Assembly (NCBI GenBank): GCA_017645305.1
Contig: JAGCPD010000009.1
Location: forward strand, 84,007 to 148,006
Direction of reading: 5' to 3'
DNA length: 64,000 nucleotides
Source of the DNA: Bacteroidaceae bacterium
GTDB taxonomy: Bacteria > Bacteroidota > Bacteroidia > Bacteroidales > Bacteroidaceae
The translations under genes were made by a program, and so were the position numbers. Every line of letters begins with the position of its first letter. The stretch's first letter is position 1. This document shows positions 37,901 through 46,094 of this stretch, piece by piece. The notes below the pieces were generated by a model. That model was not told where the DNA came from, ran no database searches, and saw only the letters and a list, made by a program, of their open reading frames with translations.

Positions 37901-38288
37901 TTGCAGTATGCTCTCAACCGTTATTATAGGCCAGAAGATGAAGACGATAAGCCAGGGAGTCTTCTACAATTCTCCCGTCAAGGATGTTTATGTTAAAGCC
38001 CTTACGCCTCCAACCCTTTCGGATTATGTTTTCAACAGCCATCCTACGATTCATGTCTATGCGAGTGTCCTTGACAACTATCAGGCATCAAACTGGGCAA
38101 AATTCGGCACCATAGTGGGCGATTTGGAGGATTTCATTGATGGCATAGAGACTATCGGAGAGGAACTTCCCCAAGGGGATAGTGAGTCGTTGGCTCCCGT
38201 TTACAACCTGCACGGGATTCAGGTCACCACCCTCCAACCAGGTACTATCTATATTAGAAACGGCAGGAAGTTTATGTTCAAGCCATAG
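34950..38288 (+). CDS. Secreted M60-like metallopeptidase with BspA-type LRRs (copy 2)
   Basis: A 1112-residue tandem paralogue with the same layout: signal peptide, LRR_5 block, M60 core with HECGHNNQ at 571-578 and 'ITVEGGTE', second LRR_5 block, and a 'YNLHGIQV...GTIYIRNGRK' tail. It is very similar to copy 1 over the catalytic core ('GGEAIFP.YYNNPNFAIEGE') and more different in the LRRs and loops before HExxH, which suggests divergence in target recognition. Transcription appears to end at the strong hairpin 34 bases downstream. Confidence 0.92.
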   Translation: MRRNKGMIKALLTGIAFLCSLSVWSVTEVNVTKAGTLSALVQDIEIEKSLKLTGSINGTDVKFVRELVVAGKVTSLDLSEVRIVKGGEAYHEDYTTANDVLGDYMFADCSRLTTVLLPTTITSIGRYAFSKTGLREVDIPNSVTRLGGACFADCNSLTKVVIGSRVSKLEQAVFYNSSAIKYANVKPKTPPSLDAYIFTARPTIRVYQSVLDDYKGSTWSQYGSIVGTLDRYYPDEDVDSSAIVNEQAGTWFDDVACTQLKDTYKSMTDEELTAAMTEGGMPSFMIAIALKLKNADWAAYEQDFRIHSYKAYSDAGYWNGKLRSTGGSFMGNPTGIYTKSYEPLYVFVDADVPANATLYIAGCSGNELVTSAKQGKMLKKGLNIVEGKENALFYILYTADTQKKTKTLSEWPEMKIHIEGGLVNGYYDVARQSDDDYKALLKAAKYERFTVKGGQSLFNFKTSTYRTVWPSTIDKSICWFDSLTVWEKELMGICESVATGKRVGAPFYLAGGEAIFPLYYNNPNFAIEGEESDGGFANSASYRTCYNSTGCVRSSFDVSRTADFDEWCAAHECGHNNQGAITVEGGTEVSNNLFSNFIRYHSGLVTTSGASLATVMDEYSRHEPFFTRPLDSQMRMYWQLYLYYHLAQKNTSFYPTLFKKLREDPLTLYSSNTGCLKFVRKVCEVAQEDLTDFFTVWGFFEPLTNYTVNDYGAHSMTVRKTDINNTLAEIAKYPVKNREILFIEDRVENVPTTDFLTTAGQKRRNSELVGQCGNVGQFTDFLPGVAKPSEYSYLQADSLYALDGAGGLGFLMLDEEGKLKYAANSRNFCIPTSIGEDFTLYSYDEGGVLREIPKAGDGAERVEMLSAGSLSRKLSDKAIKAIISGNINGTDVKYLRQLLTEGNLASIDLTEAKIVTGGTAYYQTYKTSANTMGTYIFDHFKQLASIRLPLKLTTISEHSFRALGIRMIEIPDAVTSIGLEAFGDCSMLSTVIIGQKMKTISQGVFYNSPVKDVYVKALTPPTLSDYVFNSHPTIHVYASVLDNYQASNWAKFGTIVGDLEDFIDGIETIGEELPQGDSESLAPVYNLHGIQVTTLQPGTIYIRNGRKFMFKP

Positions 38289-38321
38289 GAAATCCCAATC
38301 CCTGCATCAGGAAAATAAAGA

Positions 38322-38363
38322 AGTGCCCCCCGAAAGTCGGATACAGAACTTTCGGGGGGCACT
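38322..38363. terminator. Strong terminator hairpin
   Basis: AGTGCCCCCCGAAAG (38322-38336) and CTTTCGGGGGGCACT (38349-38363): a perfect 15-bp stem with a 12-base loop. It lies between the convergent M60 operon and the chaperone-like module. No T run directly follows on the plus strand. Confidence 0.75.
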
Positions 38364-38527
38364 ATACTTATTGAACGTTAATATGTGTAAGAACCAACTT
38401 TTTTCACCTCCTCAACTAGGTATATGGCGGAAATGAGTGATTCTATTTCTTGGAACTCATCTGCCGAGTGAACAGAGAATACAATACTGCATGTGACAAT
38501 TTTGTCTCTTGTTTTACCAAGTATGTC

Positions 38528-40150
38528 CTATCCTGTAATGAAACCGATGGAACGCCGCTCGTCTTGGATGTTCTCCAAGCGTTTTCTCATTTTTTCATAA
38601 TATTGTTGGGTTTCGCGGCTTGTTCGTGGCTTGGTCTGTCGTACCACTTGTTCTATTAACTCCTGGTCTATGTCGGTGTTAGTACGCGATGCATTCAGTG
38701 CTGCTTGATCGCACACGAAGGCTATCTCGCTGGCAATATAGTCTTTTGTAAGTGCTGCCAAACGACCATAGTTGATGTCATCACTGCAAGGCCGGTTAGC
38801 GAGATGTATTCTGAAAAGACCCTCACGGGCAGTAGAATCAGGCATTGGCACATACACGATGTGGTCCATACGACCTCTACGCAGAACGGCGGGGTCAATA
38901 AGTTCGGGCTGGTTGGTTGTGGCAATGACGAACACGCGATCCTGCCCGCAGTTATTCAGCTGAGTCAACAGTTCGTTAACCTCGCCCGAAAGATTTGCAT
39001 TGTGGTGTTCGATACGTTTCGATGCTATTGCCTCGAACTCATCGAAACACAATACAGTAGGTGCATTGGCACGAGCCTCTTCAAACAACATGCCAATCTT
39101 TTCCTGGGTACCATGTATATAAGTGCTAGCCAAATCGGACGACTTCACAAACCTGTAATTGTATTTTGCTTCTTCGGAAAACCGTTCGGCAATGAATGTC
39201 TTGCCGCATCCTGGAGGACCATAGAGAAGCATTCCGTTGGGGATGTTCAGCTTATAACGCTTAGCCCGTTCTTGGTCACGCAGTACATAGAGCACACTCT
39301 CGTTGAGTAATGTCTTTAGTTCCTCCATGCCCGCAACGTCGGCAAAACCATTACCCTTAGGTCTGTTATTTTGGTGTGCACTGTTTCCCAGAAGGGAGGA
39401 GCCTTCCAACGATGTCACGTCTATGTCAATAGTCCCCAAAATGCTCTTTATCATTTCGTCGGCACTGCTAAAGCCGTTGTCGTTGAGCGCTTTTGCTATT
39501 ACTGCCAGCAATTGTTGATCCATTCCGGTTGGCATCACATTTGGCATCCGGGGCGGATGCTGTGCCTCCATTCCGAAACAAAGTCGGTAGAGCAAGGAGC
39601 CAACATCGTGTAGGTCGGCCCTTATTTCGGATTCTGTTACCGGCTTACATTGCAGGCCAAAGCCCGAAAGCCTGATATCAGTCAATTGTCCGGTGAGATC
39701 AAGCAAAATGCTTTTCGTGGAAATGTGTCCGTGGACGACAGGTTGTGGCAGTGTGTGCAGTTGGCGAAGAAGGCGTAGGAGTGTGAGTGTAATCTGTCGT
39801 GTATCCTCAACCTTCATGTTTGGCAGGCGCTTGAGGTGTGCTTCCAGTGTCTCGCAGCTTACGAACTGGGTGATTATGTAACTGAAATGCTGCTGTCCCA
39901 TGTCAAAGGAGCCAGCATCCTCGTAGGCACACACATTAGGGTGGGATATGCATCGGCGCATGGCGATGACCTTCACCTCGCCCAGTTCATCAATGGAATC
40001 AGCTGGTAGCAGGTCGTGGTTGTATAGGGTCAGGAAGTGTAGCCTACGTTGTTCGTCACGCACGCGGTAGGTTTCCGAATAGCTGTCCTGTGCCTGTGGG
40101 AATACTACCGTATAACGGTTATCAATAATCTGGTCCTTTTCAAATTTCAT
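38528..40150 (-). CDS. Pseudokinase-AAA+ ATPase fusion
   Basis: A 540-residue protein. Residues 1-235 read as a protein kinase fold, but catalytic residues are gone: the VAIK lysine region is 'LHFLTLYNHD', HRD is 'HGHIS' (140-144) and DFG is 'GFG' (163-165). Residues 265-500 are a classical AAA domain of the FtsH/p97/spastin type: Walker A GPPGCGKT (311-318), pore loop YIHG (344-347), Walker B 'VLCFDEFEAI' with D370/E371, and arginine fingers in 'LRRGRMD' (423-429). Last gene of the four-gene module, 33 bases after Hsp70. Inference: an unfoldase or remodeller targeted by its pseudokinase domain. Confidence 0.88.
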   Translation of the reverse strand: MKFEKDQIIDNRYTVVFPQAQDSYSETYRVRDEQRRLHFLTLYNHDLLPADSIDELGEVKVIAMRRCISHPNVCAYEDAGSFDMGQQHFSYIITQFVSCETLEAHLKRLPNMKVEDTRQITLTLLRLLRQLHTLPQPVVHGHISTKSILLDLTGQLTDIRLSGFGLQCKPVTESEIRADLHDVGSLLYRLCFGMEAQHPPRMPNVMPTGMDQQLLAVIAKALNDNGFSSADEMIKSILGTIDIDVTSLEGSSLLGNSAHQNNRPKGNGFADVAGMEELKTLLNESVLYVLRDQERAKRYKLNIPNGMLLYGPPGCGKTFIAERFSEEAKYNYRFVKSSDLASTYIHGTQEKIGMLFEEARANAPTVLCFDEFEAIASKRIEHHNANLSGEVNELLTQLNNCGQDRVFVIATTNQPELIDPAVLRRGRMDHIVYVPMPDSTAREGLFRIHLANRPCSDDINYGRLAALTKDYIASEIAFVCDQAALNASRTNTDIDQELIEQVVRQTKPRTSRETQQYYEKMRKRLENIQDERRSIGFITG

Positions 40151-40183
40151 CGAATCAATTATGCATTATATATTAATTTCACG

Positions 40184-42739
40184 TCAGCTCAACAGTCCGT
40201 TGCAGGGCTTCTCTTTCATGACAAGTTTTACTTCGTTTTTGTTGTCGTCAGACGATGACGAACTGTCAGATTCTTTTTCTTCTTCCTTGATTCTCAGGTC
40301 AAACAACAGATCTAAAAGCGGGTCAAGTCTTGCTTTGGTCGGTTTGTCCTTCACTATCTCCAGTGCCTTGTCGATGGCTTTACGGGCCTTCTCGGCATCG
40401 CGCCATTTGTAAGATTCGTAGTGTATATCAAAATGATAGACCCAGCTAACATAGTTACGAAGGATTTCTAACGAGCGCATAAACTGTTTTATGTTGACTA
40501 AAAGCAGGTTTGCCATCCTTACGTCTGCACTTTCCTTCACTTCTTTCACCTGCAATTCCAACTGATGAACTTTCATCTGAGAATACCCGTCGCCGTATGT
40601 TTCCTGTAACATTGCCAGTTTGCGCATGGTTGTTTCTAACTGGTACTGTACCCGCTGCCATTCGGTACTTCCTTCAAGGGCTTCTATCTTACGCAGTATC
40701 TCCTTTAAGTGTTGCAGCACGGCCTTTTTCTCCTGACTGTTACGATTTTCTTCTTCCACTTGCTGTAGCTGCTGTCTCAATGACTCGATGTCGGTGTAGC
40801 CATCCTGACTCAGAATGTACAGACATTTGTAGGCACTTGCAATGTCGGTAGTGATTCGGCTTACAGCCTCTTCCATCGACTGCTTCTTGTTGGTAGGCAG
40901 TTCCTTTTTAATCGTAACATCGGATTCGGGCAAATATACTTCCAAGGTCATCTGTTCCGAACGGTCTGCTTTTATTGTTACTTCTACCATGCTGCCCACT
41001 GGAACTAATTGCGGAACTTCATCACCGGTAACAACCACGTCGGCTACCCATTCATACAGATAAGACCGCATACCCTTTTGGTAGTCATCGGCCTGATACA
41101 CAGGAATGGTCAGAATGTCTGAGGCTATTCCCGGTCGCAGTATGCTGGTGGTGCGTCGGTCGCGTATCACACCTACGGCTGGCAATGGCTTGTTCTTCTC
41201 CAATCCTATTAAGGGAAGGAACACTCCGTCCTGCTTTTGGTCGTTCCACACCGAAATGCCAATGTGGTATGGCAGTATGGCGCTTCCTACTTTTGTGCCT
41301 TGTTGCACTACGAACTGCTCAGGCAGACATTTTATAACATTACCTTCACGGTCAGAAGCCTTCACCTGGAACGTGTTGGGCCGGCCCTTTTCCAATTGGA
41401 TGGTAACAACCCGTCCATTAGGTGTTACCTCTATGCGCCCGCTGCTCCAAGCCCCATCGCTACGGCTTAGCTCTACATTAAGTGTTATGTCTTTGGGAGT
41501 GCGTAGGCTCACCCAGTCTGTCAGTTCTACTGTGGTGGGTTCGTAGCCGATGTCTATCAGCACGGCATCTGCATCTTCTCTACTGTCGTTTACCATCTCT
41601 GCAGGCATGTCCAGTGTGGAGGCATAGAGGGCTGCACCCCTGGCCACTACCGTCATGGGGTCTATGTCGGCATTAGCTACAGGAGCTACTTGCTTTTCCA
41701 GCATCTGATGGATAAGGGGCAAGCGCGTGGGGCCACCCACAAGGATAATCTGACTAACCTGACTGCCTTTTAAGTTGTTGCGTCTAAGCAATGTGAGACA
41801 GATGTCAACAGCTTTCTGAAAAATGGGGCGCATTACTTCGAAGGCTTGCTGCCGGGTAATGGTAAGATCTATCTCCATTTCTTCACCGTCATCATCTGCC
41901 CCCAGGTCGCCTAAATTCGACAACACATCCTCGCTCTGCTTGTATGAGAGTTGTATCTTTGCCTCCTCGGCGTATGTCTTCAGCGCATCACGTAGCTGTT
42001 CGTGCTTCTGTGGGTCACCCAAGATGTTGGACAGTGAGTAGCGGGAACCTAAGTGTGGCAACAGAATATTATCTACGATGGCATAGTCTATGTTTTTGCC
42101 ACCCAGATAGTTGTCGCCTTCTGTATCTATCACCTGTACAATGCCCTCCTCAACTTTTAGCAGTGCAGCATCGAAGGTGCCTCCACCGAAGTCGAATACC
42201 AGCCACAGGCCATTTTTCTGTTTGTTGCTCAGTCCATAGGCCATGGCAGCGGCAATGGGCTCCTGTAGTAGTTGGCAATGTTCAAATCCAGCCAAACGTG
42301 CCGCCTCTATGGTGGCAGTCTTCTGGTTTACAGTGAACTTTGCCGGCACAGTGATGACGGCAGCACGCGGTATGTCGTCATTTACATAGGAGCGCAGCGT
42401 TTGCAACACCATTGCCGACAGTTCTTCCGATGTGTAATCGCGTTGCATGTTCTCACTATGATAGATGGTATCAGTACCCATAGTGCGCTTAAACTCTATA
42501 TAAGTGTTCGATGCATTCGCCTGCCATGTATGCGTTGCCCTGAGTTTATCCTGCTTCATGTCGTTGTAGGCACTGTCACCCACTTTTGCACTCTTTCGCC
42601 GTGTAAACGACACACACGATGGCATCACTTCACGCAGCGTATCGGTGCGAAGGATGACTGGCTCGCCATTCTCCATCCTGCAGATGGACGAATTGGTGGT
42701 ACCCAGGTCTATTCCATAATCTATTCTTAGTCTAACCAT
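40184..42739 (-). CDS. Hsp70-family chaperone with long helical C-terminus
   Basis: An 851-residue DnaK-like protein. The actin-fold ATPase (1-380) has 'YGIDLGTTNSSICRMENGEP', 'VFDFGGGTFDAALLKVE' and 'IILVGGPTRLPLIHQML'. A substrate-binding-like beta domain follows (about 390-520), then unusual beta and coiled-coil segments to 820, with an acidic/serine run (ESDSSSSSDD) and no EEVD-type tail. Housekeeping DnaK is about 640 residues, so this is a specialised paralogue. Its neighbours encode GrpE-like and J-like partners, which supports a dedicated chaperone team (inference). Confidence 0.92.
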   Translation of the reverse strand: MVRLRIDYGIDLGTTNSSICRMENGEPVILRTDTLREVMPSCVSFTRRKSAKVGDSAYNDMKQDKLRATHTWQANASNTYIEFKRTMGTDTIYHSENMQRDYTSEELSAMVLQTLRSYVNDDIPRAAVITVPAKFTVNQKTATIEAARLAGFEHCQLLQEPIAAAMAYGLSNKQKNGLWLVFDFGGGTFDAALLKVEEGIVQVIDTEGDNYLGGKNIDYAIVDNILLPHLGSRYSLSNILGDPQKHEQLRDALKTYAEEAKIQLSYKQSEDVLSNLGDLGADDDGEEMEIDLTITRQQAFEVMRPIFQKAVDICLTLLRRNNLKGSQVSQIILVGGPTRLPLIHQMLEKQVAPVANADIDPMTVVARGAALYASTLDMPAEMVNDSREDADAVLIDIGYEPTTVELTDWVSLRTPKDITLNVELSRSDGAWSSGRIEVTPNGRVVTIQLEKGRPNTFQVKASDREGNVIKCLPEQFVVQQGTKVGSAILPYHIGISVWNDQKQDGVFLPLIGLEKNKPLPAVGVIRDRRTTSILRPGIASDILTIPVYQADDYQKGMRSYLYEWVADVVVTGDEVPQLVPVGSMVEVTIKADRSEQMTLEVYLPESDVTIKKELPTNKKQSMEEAVSRITTDIASAYKCLYILSQDGYTDIESLRQQLQQVEEENRNSQEKKAVLQHLKEILRKIEALEGSTEWQRVQYQLETTMRKLAMLQETYGDGYSQMKVHQLELQVKEVKESADVRMANLLLVNIKQFMRSLEILRNYVSWVYHFDIHYESYKWRDAEKARKAIDKALEIVKDKPTKARLDPLLDLLFDLRIKEEEKESDSSSSSDDNKNEVKLVMKEKPCNGLLS

Positions 42740-42815
42740 TGGTATTATTACTATTCATTATTCACTTTTTTCTCCCTCTCTCTACAAAGGAGGGGTAGGG
42801 ATTCTCTTTTGCATT

Positions 42816-43163
42816 TTAAAGTGGCTGACTTACAGTTACCTCTGCCACCTGTATCATTTGTCCCTGGTAGTTTACTTGAGGTCTCACTACACTTGTAATA
42901 CGGGGAGCCTCTTCGGGAGCCATTTGCTCGTCTATCACAAAGCGGGCCATTACCCTCATACCATCTGTGTATGACTGACCTAACATGTTGACTATCTCGT
43001 AGCCGTATGCTTGCAGTGTTGTTTTCATGCGTTCCACACATTGACTAAGTTGTTTATAGCCGCGTACATCGGGCTGCATGTGTATCAGGTTTGCCTCCAT
43101 GCGATTTAACTCGTTGGCAATAGCCAATGGCAGGTTGTGATTCATGTTGTCAGTATTGTTCAT
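42816..43163 (-). CDS. Small GrpE-like protein, probable nucleotide exchange factor
   Basis: A 115-residue protein with an N-terminal helix (about 10-50) and a beta-rich C-terminus: 'LQAYGYEIVNMLGQSYTDGMRVMARFVIDEQMAPEEAPRITSVVRPQVNYQGQMIQVAEVTVS'. The pattern of 'P.I..V..P.....G.....A.V.V' resembles the GrpE beta-wing. Placement beside an Hsp70 gene supports a nucleotide-exchange role; sequence alone makes this tentative. Its start overlaps the end of the upstream gene by 14 bases. Confidence 0.7.
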   Translation of the reverse strand: MNNTDNMNHNLPLAIANELNRMEANLIHMQPDVRGYKQLSQCVERMKTTLQAYGYEIVNMLGQSYTDGMRVMARFVIDEQMAPEEAPRITSVVRPQVNYQGQMIQVAEVTVSQPL

Positions 43164-44619
43164 GTTCGTTTGTTGTTGTGTCTGTAACTTCAGTTGTATC
43201 CATTTGTTCCACCGGCAAATCTGTCGCTATTTCCTGATCTATTGGCAGAGAGGATGCCAGCGAGTCTGGCATGATAGTATTGATGGTATCGTCCTGCAAT
43301 CGATTCTGTATCGGTGGTTTCTGAAGGACCACTTTCTGGGATGGTAATTTGAATATCTCTTTTCTTATTGAGTCTATCGAAATACGTTTTCCCTGAATCA
43401 TAATGTAGCCGTCACCGTCTTCATCTATTATTCTAATAGGATCCGAGGCTTTCGTCGGTGGTACGAATGGGTATGTTTTTGAGGGTATGACATATCCAGG
43501 TGTAGGATCGTATCTCTCTATTTTCGGCTTATATGAATGTGAGTTATACTCATATGATGAAACTTTCCTTTCGCATGTTTGACATGCTCTGGCTAAACCT
43601 AATAGAACAAAGAAACCTACTCCAACTTTGCACCAGATGTCAAATAGGCCATTAACACAACCATTGGAGCCAAACTCAATTTTTGGGGGCTTATTATTAA
43701 TCAGGTATAGTACACTCCATAACTCATATCGGTCTAGATCGTTCACGTTGATATATCGTAAAACTTCATTCATAACCTCTGCTGCCCATACGAGCGCGCT
43801 CTTGCTGTTGACTAATTTTGTGTATGCGTGGATAGCGTCAATCAGGGGCCTTGCTGCCTCGTTTGAATAATACGAACTTGTAAATGAATCGTTACCCAGT
43901 AAGTTTCGCAATGCCTCAACACGACTTATCTCGTTGACCATCCTGTCTATTTCCTTTCTTAATAGTAAAGCATCGGTAGTCCCAGTGTGCTTCAGGCGGT
44001 CAATGGCTTCTTCCAAGGCCAACTTGTGTCGGTTCACCAATATGTGTTTCATCTCGCTACTCCACATCTCTTCTGGGAAGTAGAAAAGCAATTCATGAGA
44101 TTGTGGGTTGTTAGCTTCCGGGGATGACTTTATCACCTCGTTCATGAACTGCCGAAACCCTGTAAGGTTACCATCGAAGTATTGGGTGGCTTTTGTTGCA
44201 ATTTCAAGCCAGTCATCGGTCAGAACGGCTAATAGCAATAGGTTCTTCTGTGCAGCATGGTCGGTACGCTTCCGCCACAGGCGACAAACATCTTCTATAC
44301 AATAGTTATTCAGCAGTTTGATGGCTTCCTGTTCGTCCTGAACATGATTACAGTCCCGTTCGAACCAGAAGAGACTATAACGGTCACGGTCTGCAGACAA
44401 TGTCAGTTCTGCCTGGGCTTTTGCCAATTGTTCTTCCGTTACGTCAGACAAAGGTGATAGCAATGGTAGTCCGTTCAGCCACAATGGCAACAGAACCCTT
44501 TGCCCCACATGGGCATAGGCTCGCAGTTGCGCCTTGTTCTGCTCTATCTCGCGCAAGCTGGCATTGGCAAAAACGCCAAGCACACGCAACGGATTATTGT
44601 CTATTAACAGAATTCTCAT
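43150..44619 (-). CDS. Membrane protein with degenerate J-like N-terminal domain
   Basis: A 489-residue protein. The N-terminus 'NPLRVLGVFANASLREIEQNKAQLRAYAHVGQ' followed by 'DRDRYSLFWF' follows the helix pattern of Bacteroidota J-like domains but has no HPD tripeptide. A helical middle region (about 100-330), one membrane segment ('VGVGFFVLLGLARAC', about 335-352), and a C-terminal part with 'DEDGDGYI', like an EF-hand loop, and a low-complexity Asp/Thr tail. First gene of the module, downstream of a strong promoter. It probably anchors the Hsp70 system at the membrane (inference). Confidence 0.75.
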   Translation of the reverse strand: MRILLIDNNPLRVLGVFANASLREIEQNKAQLRAYAHVGQRVLLPLWLNGLPLLSPLSDVTEEQLAKAQAELTLSADRDRYSLFWFERDCNHVQDEQEAIKLLNNYCIEDVCRLWRKRTDHAAQKNLLLLAVLTDDWLEIATKATQYFDGNLTGFRQFMNEVIKSSPEANNPQSHELLFYFPEEMWSSEMKHILVNRHKLALEEAIDRLKHTGTTDALLLRKEIDRMVNEISRVEALRNLLGNDSFTSSYYSNEAARPLIDAIHAYTKLVNSKSALVWAAEVMNEVLRYINVNDLDRYELWSVLYLINNKPPKIEFGSNGCVNGLFDIWCKVGVGFFVLLGLARACQTCERKVSSYEYNSHSYKPKIERYDPTPGYVIPSKTYPFVPPTKASDPIRIIDEDGDGYIMIQGKRISIDSIRKEIFKLPSQKVVLQKPPIQNRLQDDTINTIMPDSLASSLPIDQEIATDLPVEQMDTTEVTDTTTNEHEQY

Positions 44620-44693
44620 TTGTTAGCGCTTTCAGATTCAACATCGGGAAGCTGTGAACCCTCATTTTACATTACCATCTCCTTTAACTGCGG

Positions 44694-44725
44694 CAAAGAT
44701 ATATTTATTTCATGATTTGCCCAAA
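44694..44725 (-). promoter_or_regulatory. Promoter of the chaperone-like module
   Basis: On the minus strand TTTG (44725-44722), exactly 20 bases, TATCTTTG (44701-44694). Start of transcription about 67 bases before the first ATG. It is of housekeeping type; no heat-shock element is visible. Confidence 0.8.
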
Positions 44726-44888
44726 TTCACCCATAATTATATTTTATTAGAAATTCAATTAAGATTTACTTCATGTTCAAGACTTTTCTTTCTTTATGTC
44801 TATAGAGTTCTCAAAGTAACCATTTCTGTTATTTTATATGGATAACCACTCAACTTTTCTTGCTTCGTAGGCTTCCGGCAATACCATC

Positions 44889-45110
44889 TTACCCAACACA
44901 GACCTGTCTCAAAAACGACCGTTTTACGGTGGGGATGGCATAACTCCGTCCTTGCAAGCCTACGCCCTGTCCCCATATCGCACCAAAGCGATTGTAGGCA
45001 AGACGTGCTGCGCCACCCCCATGAGCGCCAGCAAGGTTACTGCCGAACACAAAAATCTCATTCGGTTTCAGTTCCGATATCCTTTCGGGAGTATATTCTC
45101 TGTTGTACAT
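44889..45110 (-). pseudogene. Truncated conserved protein (FVFGSNLAG family)
   Basis: 73 codons. The first ~60 residues (YTPERISELKPNEIFVFGSNLAGAHGGGAARLAYNRFGA...SYAIPT) match, as I recall, a Bacteroidota protein normally about 130 residues or longer. After SYAIPT the sequence changes to 'VKRSFLRQVCVG' and stops. No continuation of the family is seen in any frame to 44640. The glycine-rich loop resembles macrodomain ligand loops, but this is only a resemblance. Probably a 3'-truncated remnant. Confidence 0.6.
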
Positions 45111-45126
45111 AATTCTTTTCTTTTTA

Positions 45127-45828
45127 TTAAAACTCTAATCTGAAGCCTTTTGATTTCATTTCCTTATACTTATCTGGATTAAAGTGATATTGTACAGGAA
45201 TAACTCTGGCTGTATTCTTTGGACGTTCACAGGTCTCTTCCAGCAATCCCAGTTTAAGCATCTTGTTTGCAAAGTTCCTGCGGTCGAAGTGAACTTCAAG
45301 GATTGCCTCGTACAGGGCTTGTAACTGTGGCATGGTGAATGTTTCTGGTAACAATTCAAAGCCAATGGGCTGGAAATGAATTTGCTCCTTCAGACGTTTG
45401 AGTGCTACCCGGAGAATTTTCTCATGGTCGAAAGCTAATTGCGGAATATCGCCTATGGGGTACCATTGCGCATTTCTTGCATCATCACCGCCTTTTACGG
45501 ATCCTTTCTGTACCAAAGCATAATATGCAATGGTAATGACTCGTCCTCGGGGATCTCTGTTGACATCTGAAAAACATCCCAGTTGTTCCAGGAAGTCCTT
45601 CTCCACATTAAATTCGGTTTCCTCTTTCAGCTCACGAAGAGCTCCTGTCTCTGTTGTTTCATCCATCTTAAGGAATCCGCCCGGGAATGCCCAACATCCC
45701 TTAAAGGGGTCGATGCCACGCTCAACGAGCAGCACCGACAACCCATCCTTGACATCATAACCAAATATTACGCAGTCCGTTGTTACCGACGGACGTGGAT
45801 ACTCATATGTATAAGAACCTTTTTCCAT
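45127..45828 (-). CDS. Nudix hydrolase with C-terminal winged helix (NrtR-like)
   Basis: A 233-residue protein. The N-terminal Nudix domain has an intact box, 'GFLKMDETTETGALRELKEET' split as G-x5-E-x7-REL-x-EET (about 52-72). The C-terminal ~75 residues ('FTMPQLQALYEAILEVHFDRRNFANKMLKLGLLEET') are the winged-helix DNA-binding part found in NrtR/AraR-type regulators. Known members sense ADP-ribose or sugars and control NAD or pentose genes. Because the box is intact, it may also hydrolyse a nucleoside diphosphate. It lies 16 bases upstream of the truncated gene and near an ADP-ribosylglycohydrolase. Confidence 0.88.
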   Translation of the reverse strand: MEKGSYTYEYPRPSVTTDCVIFGYDVKDGLSVLLVERGIDPFKGCWAFPGGFLKMDETTETGALRELKEETEFNVEKDFLEQLGCFSDVNRDPRGRVITIAYYALVQKGSVKGGDDARNAQWYPIGDIPQLAFDHEKILRVALKRLKEQIHFQPIGFELLPETFTMPQLQALYEAILEVHFDRRNFANKMLKLGLLEETCERPKNTARVIPVQYHFNPDKYKEMKSKGFRLEF

Positions 45829-46094
45829 TATTTATTTTTTACTTTTTTTCTTTTCACTTCAGTTTGTCGTCTCCCATCAGGAAGAATAATTCAGCATCAA
45901 ACCAATATCTGCGGCAAGTGCGTCAATAGCCACTTTCATCAAGCATTTGAGATTACAGCCCCAGATACTACCAACCTGAAAATTGTTCCTGAATAAGTAA
46001 TTATATAATCATCGTTAATAAAAAGACTCTAATAAAAATGTACAGAAAAGATATGGAATCAATATAATCAGGTATAAAAGCTTGTGTATTTACT

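Noticed and set aside
45829..46000. Plus-strand reading frame ending '...FEITAPDTTNLKIVPE' as a gene remnant
   Set aside because: It has no start or upstream domain, runs antisense through the Nudix gene, and I could not match it to a family; A/T-rich spacer is the simpler reading.
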